Shown here piece by piece: positions 49,092-57,852 of a stretch of DNA of 64,000 bases (the first letter of the stretch is position 1; every line of letters begins with the position of its first letter). Source of the DNA: Mycobacterium dioxanotrophicus (GTDB lineage Bacteria > Actinomycetota > Actinomycetes > Mycobacteriales > Mycobacteriaceae); contig NZ_CP020809.1 in the NCBI RefSeq assembly GCF_002157835.1, positions 496,001 through 560,000 on the forward strand, written 5' to 3'. The position numbers were made by a program, and so were the translations under genes. A model generated the notes under the pieces. The model was not told the origin of the DNA and did not search any database. It saw only the letters and a list, made by a program, of their open reading frames with translations.

Positions 49092-50005
49092 TGTCCGGTC
49101 CTTCCGAATCTCTCGCGTCTGCCCAAGCGCCGCAGGCGGATCCATTCGCGCAGGCCCGCGGGATCGCGGCGGGACACCAGAAAGTACCAGCCGAACCTCA
49201 CCCATTCCTGTGGAAGTAGTTTGCGCAGCCCCGGCTGGGCGAGCAGATAGCCGCGGTTGCGGTAGGTGAAGAATCGCTTGGTCTCGTCGTCGGGATACTG
49301 GGTGTGCATCCTGCCGCCGAGGATCGGTTTGAACTCGTCGGTGCCACACGGGTGCAGATAGCTTGCCGTCAAACAGGTTCCGAACGGCAACCCCGAGCGC
49401 ACCAGCCTGCGGTGCAGCTCCACCTCGTCGCCGCGGACGAACAGCCGCAGATCCGGGACACCGACGGCCTCCACGGTGGCGGCCCGGAACAGGGCGCCGT
49501 TGAACAGCGACGCGATACCGGGCAGGAGATCACCGGAGACGGAGGAGTCCTCGGCCTGCAGCTCCGAGACCAGCCTGCGCCACATCAGGCCGCGGCGCAG
49601 CGGGAATGCCAGCCGCCGGGGATCGTCGAGGTTGCACACCATCGGGGACACCTCGGCCAGGCAGTGCTGCTCGGCGCACGCCAGCAGCGTGGCCAATACG
49701 GTGGCGTCGGCGGGGCGGCCGTCGTCGTCGGCCAGCCAGATCCAATCGGACCCCAACGCCAGTGCGTGCAGCATGCCGAGCGCGAAACCGCCTGCGCCAC
49801 CGAGGTTGCGGCGCGAGCCGAGATAAGTCGAGGGCACCGGTTGGCCGGCCACCAGTTCCCGCACGGCGGGGTCGTCGTCGTTGTCGACGACGATGAGATG
49901 GTCCGGACGACGCTCCTGGGTCACCACCGCGTCCAGCGACTTGGCCAGCAGTTCGCGTCGCCGGTGGGTGACGATCACCGCGGTCACGCGCTCAGTTGGT
50001 GCCAC
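49088..50005 (-). CDS. glfT1: Galactofuranosyltransferase GlfT1
   Basis: A 305-residue GT2-type enzyme that adds the first galactofuranose residues to the rhamnose-GlcNAc linker lipid, starting galactan. Visible motifs: N-terminal VTAVIVTHRR, the DDD motif for UDP-sugar/metal (WLADDDGRP, near residue 91), and the later RGDEVELHRRL catalytic region. The length matches M. tuberculosis GlfT1 (Rv3782). GTG at 50005 starts inside the 3' end of wzt (14-nt overlap); its stop overlaps wzm. Synthesis and export of galactan are thus encoded together. Confidence 0.94.
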   Translation of the reverse strand: MAPTERVTAVIVTHRRRELLAKSLDAVVTQERRPDHLIVVDNDDDPAVRELVAGQPVPSTYLGSRRNLGGAGGFALGMLHALALGSDWIWLADDDGRPADATVLATLLACAEQHCLAEVSPMVCNLDDPRRLAFPLRRGLMWRRLVSELQAEDSSVSGDLLPGIASLFNGALFRAATVEAVGVPDLRLFVRGDEVELHRRLVRSGLPFGTCLTASYLHPCGTDEFKPILGGRMHTQYPDDETKRFFTYRNRGYLLAQPGLRKLLPQEWVRFGWYFLVSRRDPAGLREWIRLRRLGRRERFGRTGQ

Positions 50006-50792
50006 GCGCGGATTCCTCCAACACCTCACGCACCGTGCGCGCGGCATCCTCACCCTCATAGGAGCGGACGACCTCTTCGATGCCACCGGTCATCTTGATG
50101 GTGCCGTGGTCGATCCACATCGCCGTCTTGCACAACCGGGCCAGGAACTCGTTGGAATGGCTTGCGAACACCAGGATTCCCGAGCGCTCGACCAGGCTCT
50201 GCAACCGCGACTGGGCCTTCTTCAAGAAGTCCGCGTCGACCGCGCCGATGCCCTCGTCGAGCAGCAGGATCTCGGGGTCGATGCTCGTCACGACACCCAT
50301 CGCCAGCCGGACCCGCATACCGGTCGAGTACGTGCGCAGCGGCATCGACAGGTATTCACCCAGCTCGGTGAACTCGGCGATCTCGTCGACCTTGGCCAGC
50401 ATCTGCTTGCGGGTCTGCCCGAGGAACAGCCCGCGGATGATGATGTTCTCGTAGCCGGAGATCTCCGGGTCCATGCCGACGCCCAGGTCGAACACCGGTG
50501 CCACCCGGCCGCGGACCGTGGCCGAACCTCGGGTGGGCTCGTAGATACCCGAAAGCAGGCGCAGCAGGGTCGATTTCCCGGCGCCGTTGTGGCCGACCAG
50601 CCCCACCCGGTCGCCCATCTCCAGCGACATCGTGATGTCGCGCAGCGCCTCGATGACGACGACGTTGGACTGGTTGCGCCCGATGGCGCCGCCGGCCTTG
50701 CCGAGGAACGCCTTCTTCAGCGAGCGCGTCTTGGCGTCGAAGATGGGGAACTCGACCCACGCGTCGCGCGTGGAAATGTGTGGATCAGACAA
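49992..50792 (-). CDS. wzt: ABC transporter ATPase Wzt (galactan export)
   Basis: A 266-residue ATP-binding subunit partnered with Wzm. Walker A is GHNGAGKST (~residue 66), the signature motif is YSTGMRVRLAMG, Walker B is EILLLDEG and the switch histidine is in FASHSNEF. It lacks the long carbohydrate-binding C-terminal domain found in some O-antigen Wzt proteins. The start is TTG at 50792 (MSDPHISTRD...), matching the normal N-terminus of mycobacterial RfbE/Rv3781. It lies 9 nt after bpa. Confidence 0.93.
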   Translation of the reverse strand: MSDPHISTRDAWVEFPIFDAKTRSLKKAFLGKAGGAIGRNQSNVVVIEALRDITMSLEMGDRVGLVGHNGAGKSTLLRLLSGIYEPTRGSATVRGRVAPVFDLGVGMDPEISGYENIIIRGLFLGQTRKQMLAKVDEIAEFTELGEYLSMPLRTYSTGMRVRLAMGVVTSIDPEILLLDEGIGAVDADFLKKAQSRLQSLVERSGILVFASHSNEFLARLCKTAMWIDHGTIKMTGGIEEVVRSYEGEDAARTVREVLEESARGTN

Positions 50793-50801
50793 CAGCGGAA
50801 C

Positions 50802-51320
50802 CTACAGGTACTGTCCGGTGCCCGGGTGCGCCGTCCCGCCGCGCGGGCCGCCCGGTCCGGCCATGCCCGGGGGCAGTGCGCCCTGGCGCATCTGTTCCAG
50901 CTGGGCGCGTGCGGCCATCTGCTGAGCGAACAGCGCGGTCTGGATGCCGTGGAAGAGTCCCTCCAGCCAGCCGACCAGCTGGGCCTGCGCGATGCGCAGC
51001 TCGGCGTCCGACGGGATCGAGTCCTCGGTGAACGGCAGCGTCAGCCGCTCCAGTTCCTCGCGCAGCTCGGGGGCCAGCCCGTCCTCGAGCTCCCGGATGC
51101 TGGTCCGGTGGATGTCGCGGAGCCGGTTGCGGCTGGCGTCGTCGAGCGGAGCGGCGCGCACCTCCTCGAGCAGCTGCTTGATCATCGTGCCGATGCGCAT
51201 CACCTTGGCCGGCTGCTCGACGAGGTCGGTCAGCGATTTGCCGTCGGCTTCGGCGTCCGCGTCCTGATCGACGTCGCCCGGCAGGATCTCGATGTTGTCG
51301 TCATCGGGGTTGATGCTCAT
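50802..51320 (-). CDS. bpa: Bacterial proteasome activator Bpa
   Basis: A 172-residue ATP-independent activator of the 20S proteasome. It has an acidic disordered N-terminus, a four-helix core (~residues 30-135) that forms the ring, a Gly/Pro-rich tail, and the C-terminal GQYL motif that docks into the proteasome alpha ring. Length and tail match mycobacterial Bpa/PafE (Rv3780). The ATG overlaps the stop of the upstream Rv3779-like gene (ATGA). Its location among galactan genes is conserved in mycobacteria but has no clear functional reason. Confidence 0.95.
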   Translation of the reverse strand: MSINPDDDNIEILPGDVDQDADAEADGKSLTDLVEQPAKVMRIGTMIKQLLEEVRAAPLDDASRNRLRDIHRTSIRELEDGLAPELREELERLTLPFTEDSIPSDAELRIAQAQLVGWLEGLFHGIQTALFAQQMAARAQLEQMRQGALPPGMAGPGGPRGGTAHPGTGQYL

Positions 51321-53275
51321 GACCTTCCCGTCGTCTGTTGGTCTCCGCGCCAGCGGTAGATGCGGTCTTTGCCGTTGTCGTAGATCTTCTCCCACGACTT
51401 CGACTTGTCTAGCGACACTAGCCCGTCGGGCATGGTGAACCCGCGCACCACCGGTGTGCTGGTCAGTACGTACTTGATGTTGAGGGCCTTGACGGCCTCG
51501 GCAACCCGCGGATCGGTGTCAGCATCATCGGCGTATGCCCAGAAAATGAACCGGTTATACCCAGGGCCCTGCTGCACCGGGTAGTCGTAGTGGGTCCACA
51601 GCGGGTGCAGCCCGGCGATCGCGTACATCCAGGCGCTGCCGTCGGTATTGGCGTCGCCGATCACTGTGCTGCGCGCGTCGGGCAGGCCGGCCAGGTATGC
51701 GAATGCGCGTAGTTTGTGGTCGGCGACCATCACAGAGTCGTACTTGTCGCCGAACAGGAACCGGTGCCGCGGGAAGTAGTGCCAGGCCAGCCCGACCGTG
51801 GCGGCGACCAGCACGACGCCTGCGGTGGCCCGGATCAACGTCTGCCGCTGCGTCACGCGGGCCAGCAGCATCGTCAGGCCCACCACCAGGGTGCACAACC
51901 CAATCGCCGCCATCGGTGCGTACAGCATGGTGACCACAGCCGACAGCCGCCGCGGGTCGCTGTAGAACAGGTCGCTGAACTTGCCGGTGACAGCCCCGAT
52001 CGGGCCGCCGAACGGCGCGCCGGAATGCACGATCGCCACCATCATCAGCGCCCAGATCGCCAACGGCCACCAGATCTTCTTGATCAGCATGACCAGCCCG
52101 CCGATGGCAGCGAGCGCGATCAGCATGTTCTGGATCGGGAAGTCGTTGAGATGACGCGTGTGCTGCACCACCGCGGCGAACAGTGAGCGCTTGCGGCCCA
52201 GATGGTTGACGAATGCATGCCCGGCGATGATGTCGGCCTGGTCGGCCACGCTGAGGAACTGCGGCAGCATGATCAGCAGGGCAGGTACGCCCACCACGAG
52301 CAGCGTCACGGCATCGGGCACCCGCCCCCGCACCGGATTGCGCAGGCATTCCAGCAGCCACCACGCTGCCACCAGCAGCGCGGTGACGACACCGCCGGTG
52401 ATGTGCACCGAGAACACCCCGACGAGGGCCAGGATGGCCAGCGGTATGCGGTCCCGGTGCCGCAGCGTCGAGGCGACGAGTACGAACGCAGGCACCGCGA
52501 GGCCGTAGGCCACCAGGTTCGGTACGGCCGCCACGTCGAACTCGACGTAGGGCACCGCCGTGAAGGATGCCGACAGTGCGGCTGCCGTCGCGGCGACGAT
52601 GGCCGTGCGCGTCGGGCAGGTGAGCGGACGCACCATCTTCCAGGCCAGCATCGCGGCGCTGAGCGGGAACAGCCACACCGATGCCGCCACCGTGCCGACC
52701 GTGTACGCGGTGGTTGCCGCGGCACCGGTGATCTGGCTGTACACCGCGGCCAGCGCGTGAAACGCCGACGGGTAGTACAGGACGGCGTGGGTCTCCACGT
52801 TGCGTAGCTCACCCATGTGGGTGGGGGAGGCCTGCCCGGTGTCGAGGATGAAGCGCACGGTGTTGGCGTGCCACACCGAGTCCCACGTGCTGGGGGCGGA
52901 CTGCCAGTGCACCAGCCCGGCGGTGGCCGCCCACATGATCAGCAGGGCACCGAGCACAACGCCGGCTGCCACGATCAGAACGGGCCCCCGCGACGGCGTC
53001 AGCTGTTCGGCGTCGCGGTCCCGATACCGCCCCAGCAGTCTGCGCAACCCTGCCGCAGCCGCGGCTGTAAGCGCCACAGCAAACAGTGCCGACCAGCCGT
53101 TCCAAGGCACGCCAATGGCACCGAACGGGACGATGAACAGCGCAACGATGCCGTAGGTCAAGGCCGGGCCTATCGCCACGGCCGCCGGCAGGGTGAGGCC
53201 ACCCGCACGTGCGGTCAGCGCCCCGGGTATCACTAGCAACAACAGTGCGATTAGCACTCCGAACCCGAAGCCCAC
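51317..53275 (-). CDS. Rv3779-like polytopic membrane protein
   Basis: A 652-residue membrane protein with about thirteen to fifteen hydrophobic segments to residue ~500 and an exposed C-terminal domain of about 140 residues, a GT-C-like plan. It matches mycobacterial Rv3779 in length and position before bpa; that protein is linked to polyprenyl-phospho-mannose and lipoglycan formation. Exposed acidic residues in [20 protein letters not shown] (about residues 120-140) are candidates for the active region. GTG at 53275 is used, divergent from the aminotransferase-like gene. The catalytic role is inferred from family only. Confidence 0.85.
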   Translation of the reverse strand: MGFGFGVLIALLLLVIPGALTARAGGLTLPAAVAIGPALTYGIVALFIVPFGAIGVPWNGWSALFAVALTAAAAAGLRRLLGRYRDRDAEQLTPSRGPVLIVAAGVVLGALLIMWAATAGLVHWQSAPSTWDSVWHANTVRFILDTGQASPTHMGELRNVETHAVLYYPSAFHALAAVYSQITGAAATTAYTVGTVAASVWLFPLSAAMLAWKMVRPLTCPTRTAIVAATAAALSASFTAVPYVEFDVAAVPNLVAYGLAVPAFVLVASTLRHRDRIPLAILALVGVFSVHITGGVVTALLVAAWWLLECLRNPVRGRVPDAVTLLVVGVPALLIMLPQFLSVADQADIIAGHAFVNHLGRKRSLFAAVVQHTRHLNDFPIQNMLIALAAIGGLVMLIKKIWWPLAIWALMMVAIVHSGAPFGGPIGAVTGKFSDLFYSDPRRLSAVVTMLYAPMAAIGLCTLVVGLTMLLARVTQRQTLIRATAGVVLVAATVGLAWHYFPRHRFLFGDKYDSVMVADHKLRAFAYLAGLPDARSTVIGDANTDGSAWMYAIAGLHPLWTHYDYPVQQGPGYNRFIFWAYADDADTDPRVAEAVKALNIKYVLTSTPVVRGFTMPDGLVSLDKSKSWEKIYDNGKDRIYRWRGDQQTTGRS

Positions 53276-53399
53276 TGGACTAGTATGGCTGCCCAGGGCG
53301 ACCTGGTCCGGCGCGGCCTACACGGCGGAAACACGCGGTCGGGCGCTCACCCCGATCGTCTCAGCTTGTGTTGTTTGCGAACGCTCTAAGGTGGCTGGC

Positions 53400-54596
53400 A
53401 TGGCATACGACGTCGCCCGGGTGCGTGGTCTGCATCCGTCGTTGGGCGATGGGTGGGTGCACTTCGATACCCAGAACGGCATGTTGGTTCCGGACGCGGT
53501 CGCGACGACGGTCTCGACGGCGTTCCGCGGCTCCATGCCCACAGCGGTCGGACCCCACCCTTCGGCTCGCCGCAGCGCGGCCGTTCTCATCGCGGCTCGC
53601 CAGGCGGTCGCAGATCTGGTCAACGGGGATCCCCGCGGTGTGGTGCTCGGCCCCGACCGCTCACACCTGCTGACCGCACTGGCCGAGGCATCATCGGCCC
53701 GGGTGGGGCTCGGTTACGAGGTGGTGGTGACGCGCCTCGACGACGAGGCCAACATCGCGCCGTGGCTGCGGGCCGCGAATCGTTATGGCGCCAAGGTGAA
53801 GTGGGCCGAGGTCGACATCGAGACCGGTGAGCTGCCGTCCTGGCAGTGGGAGGGGCTCATCGACAAGCCCACCCGCCTGGTGGCGATCGCATCGGCGTCG
53901 TCGACCCTGGGCACCATCACCGACCTGGGCGAAGTGACCAAACTGACCCACGAGGTCGGTGGGCTCGTCGTGGTCGACCACTCGGCCGCCGCGCCGTACC
54001 GGCTGTTCGATCTCGAGGAGACCGACGCCGACGTGGTCGCGCTCAACGCCGTCGAATGGGGTGGCCCGCCCATCGGTGCCCTGGTCTTCCGGGACCCCTC
54101 CATCATCGATTCGTTCGGTTCGGTATCGCTGAACCCCTACGCGACCGGGCCGGAGCGCCTGGAGATGGGCGTGCATCAGTACGGTCTGCTGGCCGGTGTG
54201 GTCGCCAGCATCGAGTACCTGTCCAACCTCGACGAGGCGGCGATGGGTACCCGGCGCGAAAGACTCGCGGTGTCAATGCAATCCGCGTCGGCGTACCTGA
54301 ACCGGCTCTTCGACTACCTGCTGTCGTCGCTGCGCTCGCTGCCGTTGGTGATGGTGATCGGCAGGCCCGAGGCGCACATTCCGGTGTTGAGCTTCGCGGT
54401 GCGCGACGTGCCCGCCGAGCGGGTGGTGCAGCGGCTGGCCGACAACGGCATCCTGGCGGTCTCCAACGTGAACTCGCGCGTGCTCGACGTGATCGGCGTC
54501 AACGACATCGGTGGCGCGGTCACCGTGGGGCTCGCGCACTACTCGACCATCGCAGAAGTCGACCAGCTGGTGCGGGCCCTGGCCTCGCTGGGCTGA
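53400..54596 (+). CDS. Class V aminotransferase/cysteine desulfurase-like protein (Rv3778c-like)
   Basis: A 398-residue fold-type I PLP enzyme relative, closest to SufS/CsdA-type cysteine desulfurases. The aspartate that holds the cofactor ring is present ([11 protein letters not shown]). At the place where the family has the PLP lysine (usually H-K before GP.G.G), the sequence is [13 protein letters not shown], with Glu219 and no lysine, and there is no active-site cysteine loop. It may be catalytically altered or non-PLP. ATG at 53400 is used. The stop codon lies in the first unit of a 27-bp tandem repeat. Confidence 0.82.
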   Translation: MAYDVARVRGLHPSLGDGWVHFDTQNGMLVPDAVATTVSTAFRGSMPTAVGPHPSARRSAAVLIAARQAVADLVNGDPRGVVLGPDRSHLLTALAEASSARVGLGYEVVVTRLDDEANIAPWLRAANRYGAKVKWAEVDIETGELPSWQWEGLIDKPTRLVAIASASSTLGTITDLGEVTKLTHEVGGLVVVDHSAAAPYRLFDLEETDADVVALNAVEWGGPPIGALVFRDPSIIDSFGSVSLNPYATGPERLEMGVHQYGLLAGVVASIEYLSNLDEAAMGTRRERLAVSMQSASAYLNRLFDYLLSSLRSLPLVMVIGRPEAHIPVLSFAVRDVPAERVVQRLADNGILAVSNVNSRVLDVIGVNDIGGAVTVGLAHYSTIAEVDQLVRALASLG

Positions 54597-54698
54597 TCTG
54601 TGCTCCTCGCGTGCGCAGGCTGATCTGTGCTCCTCGCGTGCGCAGGCTGATCTGTGCTCCTCGCGTGCGCAGGCTGACTTGTGCTCCTCGCGTGCGCG
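54591..54698 (+). repeat. 27-bp tandem repeat, four copies
   Basis: Four head-to-tail copies of a 27-bp unit (GGCTGATCTGTGCTCCTCGC plus GTGCGCA) start at 54591, 54618, 54645 and 54672. The first three are identical and the fourth has two changes. The first unit contains the stop codon of the upstream gene, and each unit repeats that TGA in frame. The array fills the gap before the convergent quinone oxidoreductase stop. Confidence 0.95.
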
Positions 54699-54711
54699 GG
54701 CTAACCCCCGC

Positions 54712-55680
54712 TCACACTCGCAACAGCACTTTCCCAGCCACCTCGCCGGAAGTCAGCAGCTGATGGGCCCGCTGGGCCTGCTGGATCGGCAGCTCGGCTC
54801 CGATGATCGGGCGCACTCGGCCGTCGGCGACCATCGGCCACACGTTGTCCACGACCGCCGCGACGATCTCGGCCTTACCTCCCGGGCCGTCGACCGGCCG
54901 TGGCCGCAGTGACGTTCCGATCACGCCGGCCCGCTTGGAGATGAGCTTGCCGATGTTCAGCTCGCCCTTCACGCCTCCCTGCATGCCGATGACGGTCATC
55001 CGTCCGCCGACAGCCAGGGCGTCGACGTTGCGGTCCAGGTAGGCCGCACCCATGATGTCGAGGATCACGTCGGCGCCGCCCTCGGCCTGCACGACCGCCA
55101 CGAAATCCTCGTCGTGGTAGTTGATGGTGATGTCGGCTCCCAGGCTGCGGCACAGGGCGAGCTTCTCGGCTGATCCGGCGGTCACCGCCACCCTGGCACC
55201 GAGCGCATGGGCGACCTGGATGGCGTGGGTGCCGATGCCGCTGGCACCGCCGTGCAGCAGCACGAGATGTCCCGCGGACAAACCCGCGGTGTTTACCAGG
55301 TTCGACCACACCGTGCACGCCACCTCGGGCAGGGCGGCAGCCTCGTCGAGGGTGGTGCCGTCGGGCACAGGCATCACCTGTGCGGCGGGCACCGCGACGT
55401 ATTCGGCGTACCCGCCGCCTGCCAACAGGGCGCACACGGGCTGGTCAACAGCCCACTCGGTGACGCCATCGCCGAGGCCGGCGACGATGCCCGAGACCTC
55501 CAGTCCGATGGTGTCGCTGGCCCCCGGTGGCGGCGGATACTTACCCGCCGCTTGCAGCAAGTCCGCGCGATTGACGCCGGCGACACCGACGCGGATCAGA
55601 ACCTCACCTTTGCCGGGACTGATGTCAGCGACGTTTTCCCAGGTCAGCGAGCCGTCCGCGGCGGCGACGATTGCATGCAT
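54712..55680 (-). CDS. NAD(P)H quinone oxidoreductase (MDR family)
   Basis: A 322-residue zinc-free medium-chain dehydrogenase/reductase, of the QOR/PIG3 type. The N-terminal GroES-like domain (VGVAGVNRADLLQAAGKYPPP) is followed by a Rossmann domain with the NADPH motif (LLHGGASGIGTHAIQVA, ~residues 140-156). Such enzymes reduce quinones or other small carbonyls. ATG at 55680 is used, as the upstream frame carries non-family sequence. It corresponds in place to M. tuberculosis Rv3777 and is divergent from the MarR gene. Confidence 0.9.
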   Translation of the reverse strand: MHAIVAAADGSLTWENVADISPGKGEVLIRVGVAGVNRADLLQAAGKYPPPPGASDTIGLEVSGIVAGLGDGVTEWAVDQPVCALLAGGGYAEYVAVPAAQVMPVPDGTTLDEAAALPEVACTVWSNLVNTAGLSAGHLVLLHGGASGIGTHAIQVAHALGARVAVTAGSAEKLALCRSLGADITINYHDEDFVAVVQAEGGADVILDIMGAAYLDRNVDALAVGGRMTVIGMQGGVKGELNIGKLISKRAGVIGTSLRPRPVDGPGGKAEIVAAVVDNVWPMVADGRVRPIIGAELPIQQAQRAHQLLTSGEVAGKVLLRV

Positions 55681-55747
55681 TTCTTGAACGCTACAACCCT
55701 TGGGTTTCGGGCACCCAGCAATACTGACGTCCCTTACGATTGCGCCC

Positions 55748-56260
55748 ATGTCAGGCATGATTGCCGGGCGCACGGCGGGTGATATGCCGGGCCTGGATAT
55801 TGCCGAGCAGAGATCGTGGCAGCACTATCTCGACTCGGCCTTGCGGTTGTACGCGACTCTGAACCGGTCGCTTGTCGATGAGCATCACCTCACGCTCAAC
55901 GATGTCCGGCTTCTCGACATGCTCGATAAGTCCTCCACCGGCTCGGCACGGATGGGGGATCTGGCGGAGCGCCTCATGTCCCTGCCCAGCCGGGTCACAC
56001 GGCAGATCCGTCGATTGGAGGTGCAGAACCTCGTCACGAGGTGTGCCAGCCCCGACGACGGCCGCGGCGTGATCGCGACCATCACCGACGACGGTCGGAT
56101 GGCGGTGCGGGGTGCGATGGTCACCTACGGGCAGTGCGTCCGTGCGCACTTCCTCGGCAGACTGTCCCGGCCCCAGATCGCTGCGATGGGCGAGAACTGC
56201 CGTCGGATCAGCGTCGCCCTGCAGTCCGGAGCGCCGCCCGCCAAGCTGGGCCGCGTGTAG
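55748..56260 (+). CDS. MarR-family transcriptional regulator
   Basis: A 170-residue MarR-type regulator: N- and C-terminal dimer helices around a winged helix (LTLNDVRLLDMLDKSS, MGDLAERLMSLPSRVTRQIRRLE) with the conserved wing Asp-Asp-Gly-Arg (SPDDGRGVIATIT). ATG at 55748 is used. It is divergent from the quinone oxidoreductase with 67 nt between, so that gene is a plausible target. The inducer is unknown. tRNA-Ser follows 19 nt downstream. Confidence 0.88.
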   Translation: MSGMIAGRTAGDMPGLDIAEQRSWQHYLDSALRLYATLNRSLVDEHHLTLNDVRLLDMLDKSSTGSARMGDLAERLMSLPSRVTRQIRRLEVQNLVTRCASPDDGRGVIATITDDGRMAVRGAMVTYGQCVRAHFLGRLSRPQIAAMGENCRRISVALQSGAPPAKLGRV

Positions 56261-56279
56261 ACCCTTTACGCTTGTCGGC

Positions 56280-56366
56280 GGTGGCGTGGCAGAGCGGCCT
56301 AATGCACTCGCCTTGAAAGCGAGAGACGGCTAACACCGTCCGGGGGTTCAAATCCCTCCGCCACCG
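56280..56366 (+). tRNA. tRNA-Ser (anticodon TGA)
   Basis: An 87-nt class II tRNA. The acceptor stem GGTGGCG (56280-56286) pairs with CGCCACC (56359-56365), with discriminator G at 56366. The anticodon stem CTCGC/GCGAG holds the loop CTTGAAA with anticodon TGA. A long variable arm (GACGGCTAACACCGTC) and T-loop GTTCAAATC are present. The 3' CCA is not encoded. Confidence 0.96.
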
Positions 56367-56389
56367 CAGCTCAGGGCATGTTCCCGGCG

Positions 56390-56644
56390 TCAAGCCAGCA
56401 CGACCGCCCGCCGGGACTCCGCGATGTTGGCGGCCGATGTCGGGTCTAGATCGCTGACGGTCACCCGTGCGCGCGGATGCCGGCGCAGAATCTCGTGCGA
56501 CGGCTTGCCGTGCCCGCACCCAACTCCAAGGGGCTCTGTCACGCCGGCTACCTGCTCCAAATCCAGCTGAGCGAACTTTTCATGGGTGCCTCGCCTGGGA
56601 CCCAATCGATCGATCGTCGCCCACCCACTCCGAACGCGGTCCAA
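56390..56644 (-). pseudogene. Class I methyltransferase remnant
   Basis: The minus strand encodes a short 84-residue frame with a SAM-binding motif I (PLGVGCGHGKPSHEIL) and the following acidic motif (VTVSDLDPTSAANIAES), then stops. Real enzymes of this type are 200 residues or more, so most of the catalytic domain is missing. It lies 23 nt past the 3' end of tRNA-Ser and fills most of the 363-nt gap before the YihY gene. I treat it as a decayed fragment; the rest of the gap shows only the YihY promoter and ribosome-binding area. Confidence 0.55.
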
Positions 56645-56729
56645 ATTCTGCAGCGTCGCTTCAGGTTCGTTACATCGTCTAGCAGGGTATACAGCGCTCC
56701 ATAACTTCGGTGACGGAGGGAGGCGGGTC

Positions 56730-57770
56730 GTGGGACTGACCGATCGCCTCGATGCGGCGCAGCAGCGCCATCCGGCGTTCGGCTATCCGTTGGCGGTGCT
56801 CTATAAGTTCATCGACGATCAGGGCGGCTACTTGTCGGCGCTGATCGCTTACTACGCCTTCGTCTCCCTCTTCCCGCTGCTGCTGTTGCTGTCGACCGTC
56901 TTGGGTTGGGTGCTGGCCGGTCATCCGGCGCTGCGCGATCAGGTGCTGCATTCGGCGTTGCACGAGTTTCCCGTGATCGGGTCACAATTGGGCGAACCCA
57001 AGCAGATCAGCGGAGGCATCGCCGGCGTGGTGGTAGGGACGTTGGGAGCGCTGTACGGCGGCCTCGGCGTCGGCGTGGCGCTCCAGAACGCGATGAACAC
57101 CGTGTGGGCGGTTCCACGCCACCATCGCCCAGACCCGCTTAAAGCGCGTGGTCGGAGTTTGTTGCTGTTGGTCACCGTGGGTGCAGCATTGCTCGGAACG
57201 ACGGTGTTGTCCGCGATCAGCGGCGGAACAGGAGTCTTCGGCCTCGGCGTCAAGGTCGCGGTTTTCGTGGCGTTGTGGGTTGTGAACACCGCAGCGTTCG
57301 TCACGGCGTTTCGGATCAGCACGGAGCGCGAGTTGACCGTGGGGCAGGTCGCCCCCGGTGCCGCAACCGCGGCGCTGGGCTGGCAGCTGTTGCAGTCCTT
57401 CGGCGCTGTCTACGTCGGGCATGTGGTCAAGAGCGCCAGCGCGACCAATGGGGTGTTCGCATTGGTCCTGGGAATGCTCGCCTTTCTCTACGTCACCGCC
57501 GTTCTGGTGGTGGTGTGCGCGGAGATCAACGTCGTGCGGGTGGACCACCTTCATCCGCGGGCATTGCTCACCCAGTTCACCGACAACGTCGATCTCACCG
57601 CTGCTGATCGCGACGTGTACACCGGACAGGCGACAGCCCAATGCAGTAAGGGCTTCGAGAACGTAGAAGTTACGTTCGATTCACCGCCGCACGCTGACGA
57701 AGCGTCCCGCAGCCAGAGTGCATCAGCCCCTCCTGCAACCACACCGACCGCGATGTCCCCGGAGCGCTGA
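56730..57770 (+). CDS. YihY/virulence factor BrkB-family membrane protein
   Basis: A 346-residue protein with six membrane segments (~residues 28-55, 85-115, 135-160, 173-195, 205-230, 240-262) and the family's first-segment pattern (SALIAYYAFVSLFPLLLLL). A cytoplasmic tail of about 75 residues, rich in Ser, Pro and Ala, ends the protein. GTG at 56730 follows a strong ribosome-binding site (GGAGGGAGG, 56715-56723). The family was once mis-called ribonuclease BN; its true role is unknown. Confidence 0.9.
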   Translation: MGLTDRLDAAQQRHPAFGYPLAVLYKFIDDQGGYLSALIAYYAFVSLFPLLLLLSTVLGWVLAGHPALRDQVLHSALHEFPVIGSQLGEPKQISGGIAGVVVGTLGALYGGLGVGVALQNAMNTVWAVPRHHRPDPLKARGRSLLLLVTVGAALLGTTVLSAISGGTGVFGLGVKVAVFVALWVVNTAAFVTAFRISTERELTVGQVAPGAATAALGWQLLQSFGAVYVGHVVKSASATNGVFALVLGMLAFLYVTAVLVVVCAEINVVRVDHLHPRALLTQFTDNVDLTAADRDVYTGQATAQCSKGFENVEVTFDSPPHADEASRSQSASAPPATTPTAMSPER

Positions 57771-57852
57771 GCCGCACTCAACGTCACCGATTCCAGACGG
57801 CGTGCAATGTGTTGGTGGTGGCGCCGTAGTCGACCGCGAGGCCACACCTGGG

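Noticed and set aside
54591..54698. CRISPR-like array
   Set aside because: Units are contiguous with no unique spacers, so it is a simple tandem repeat.
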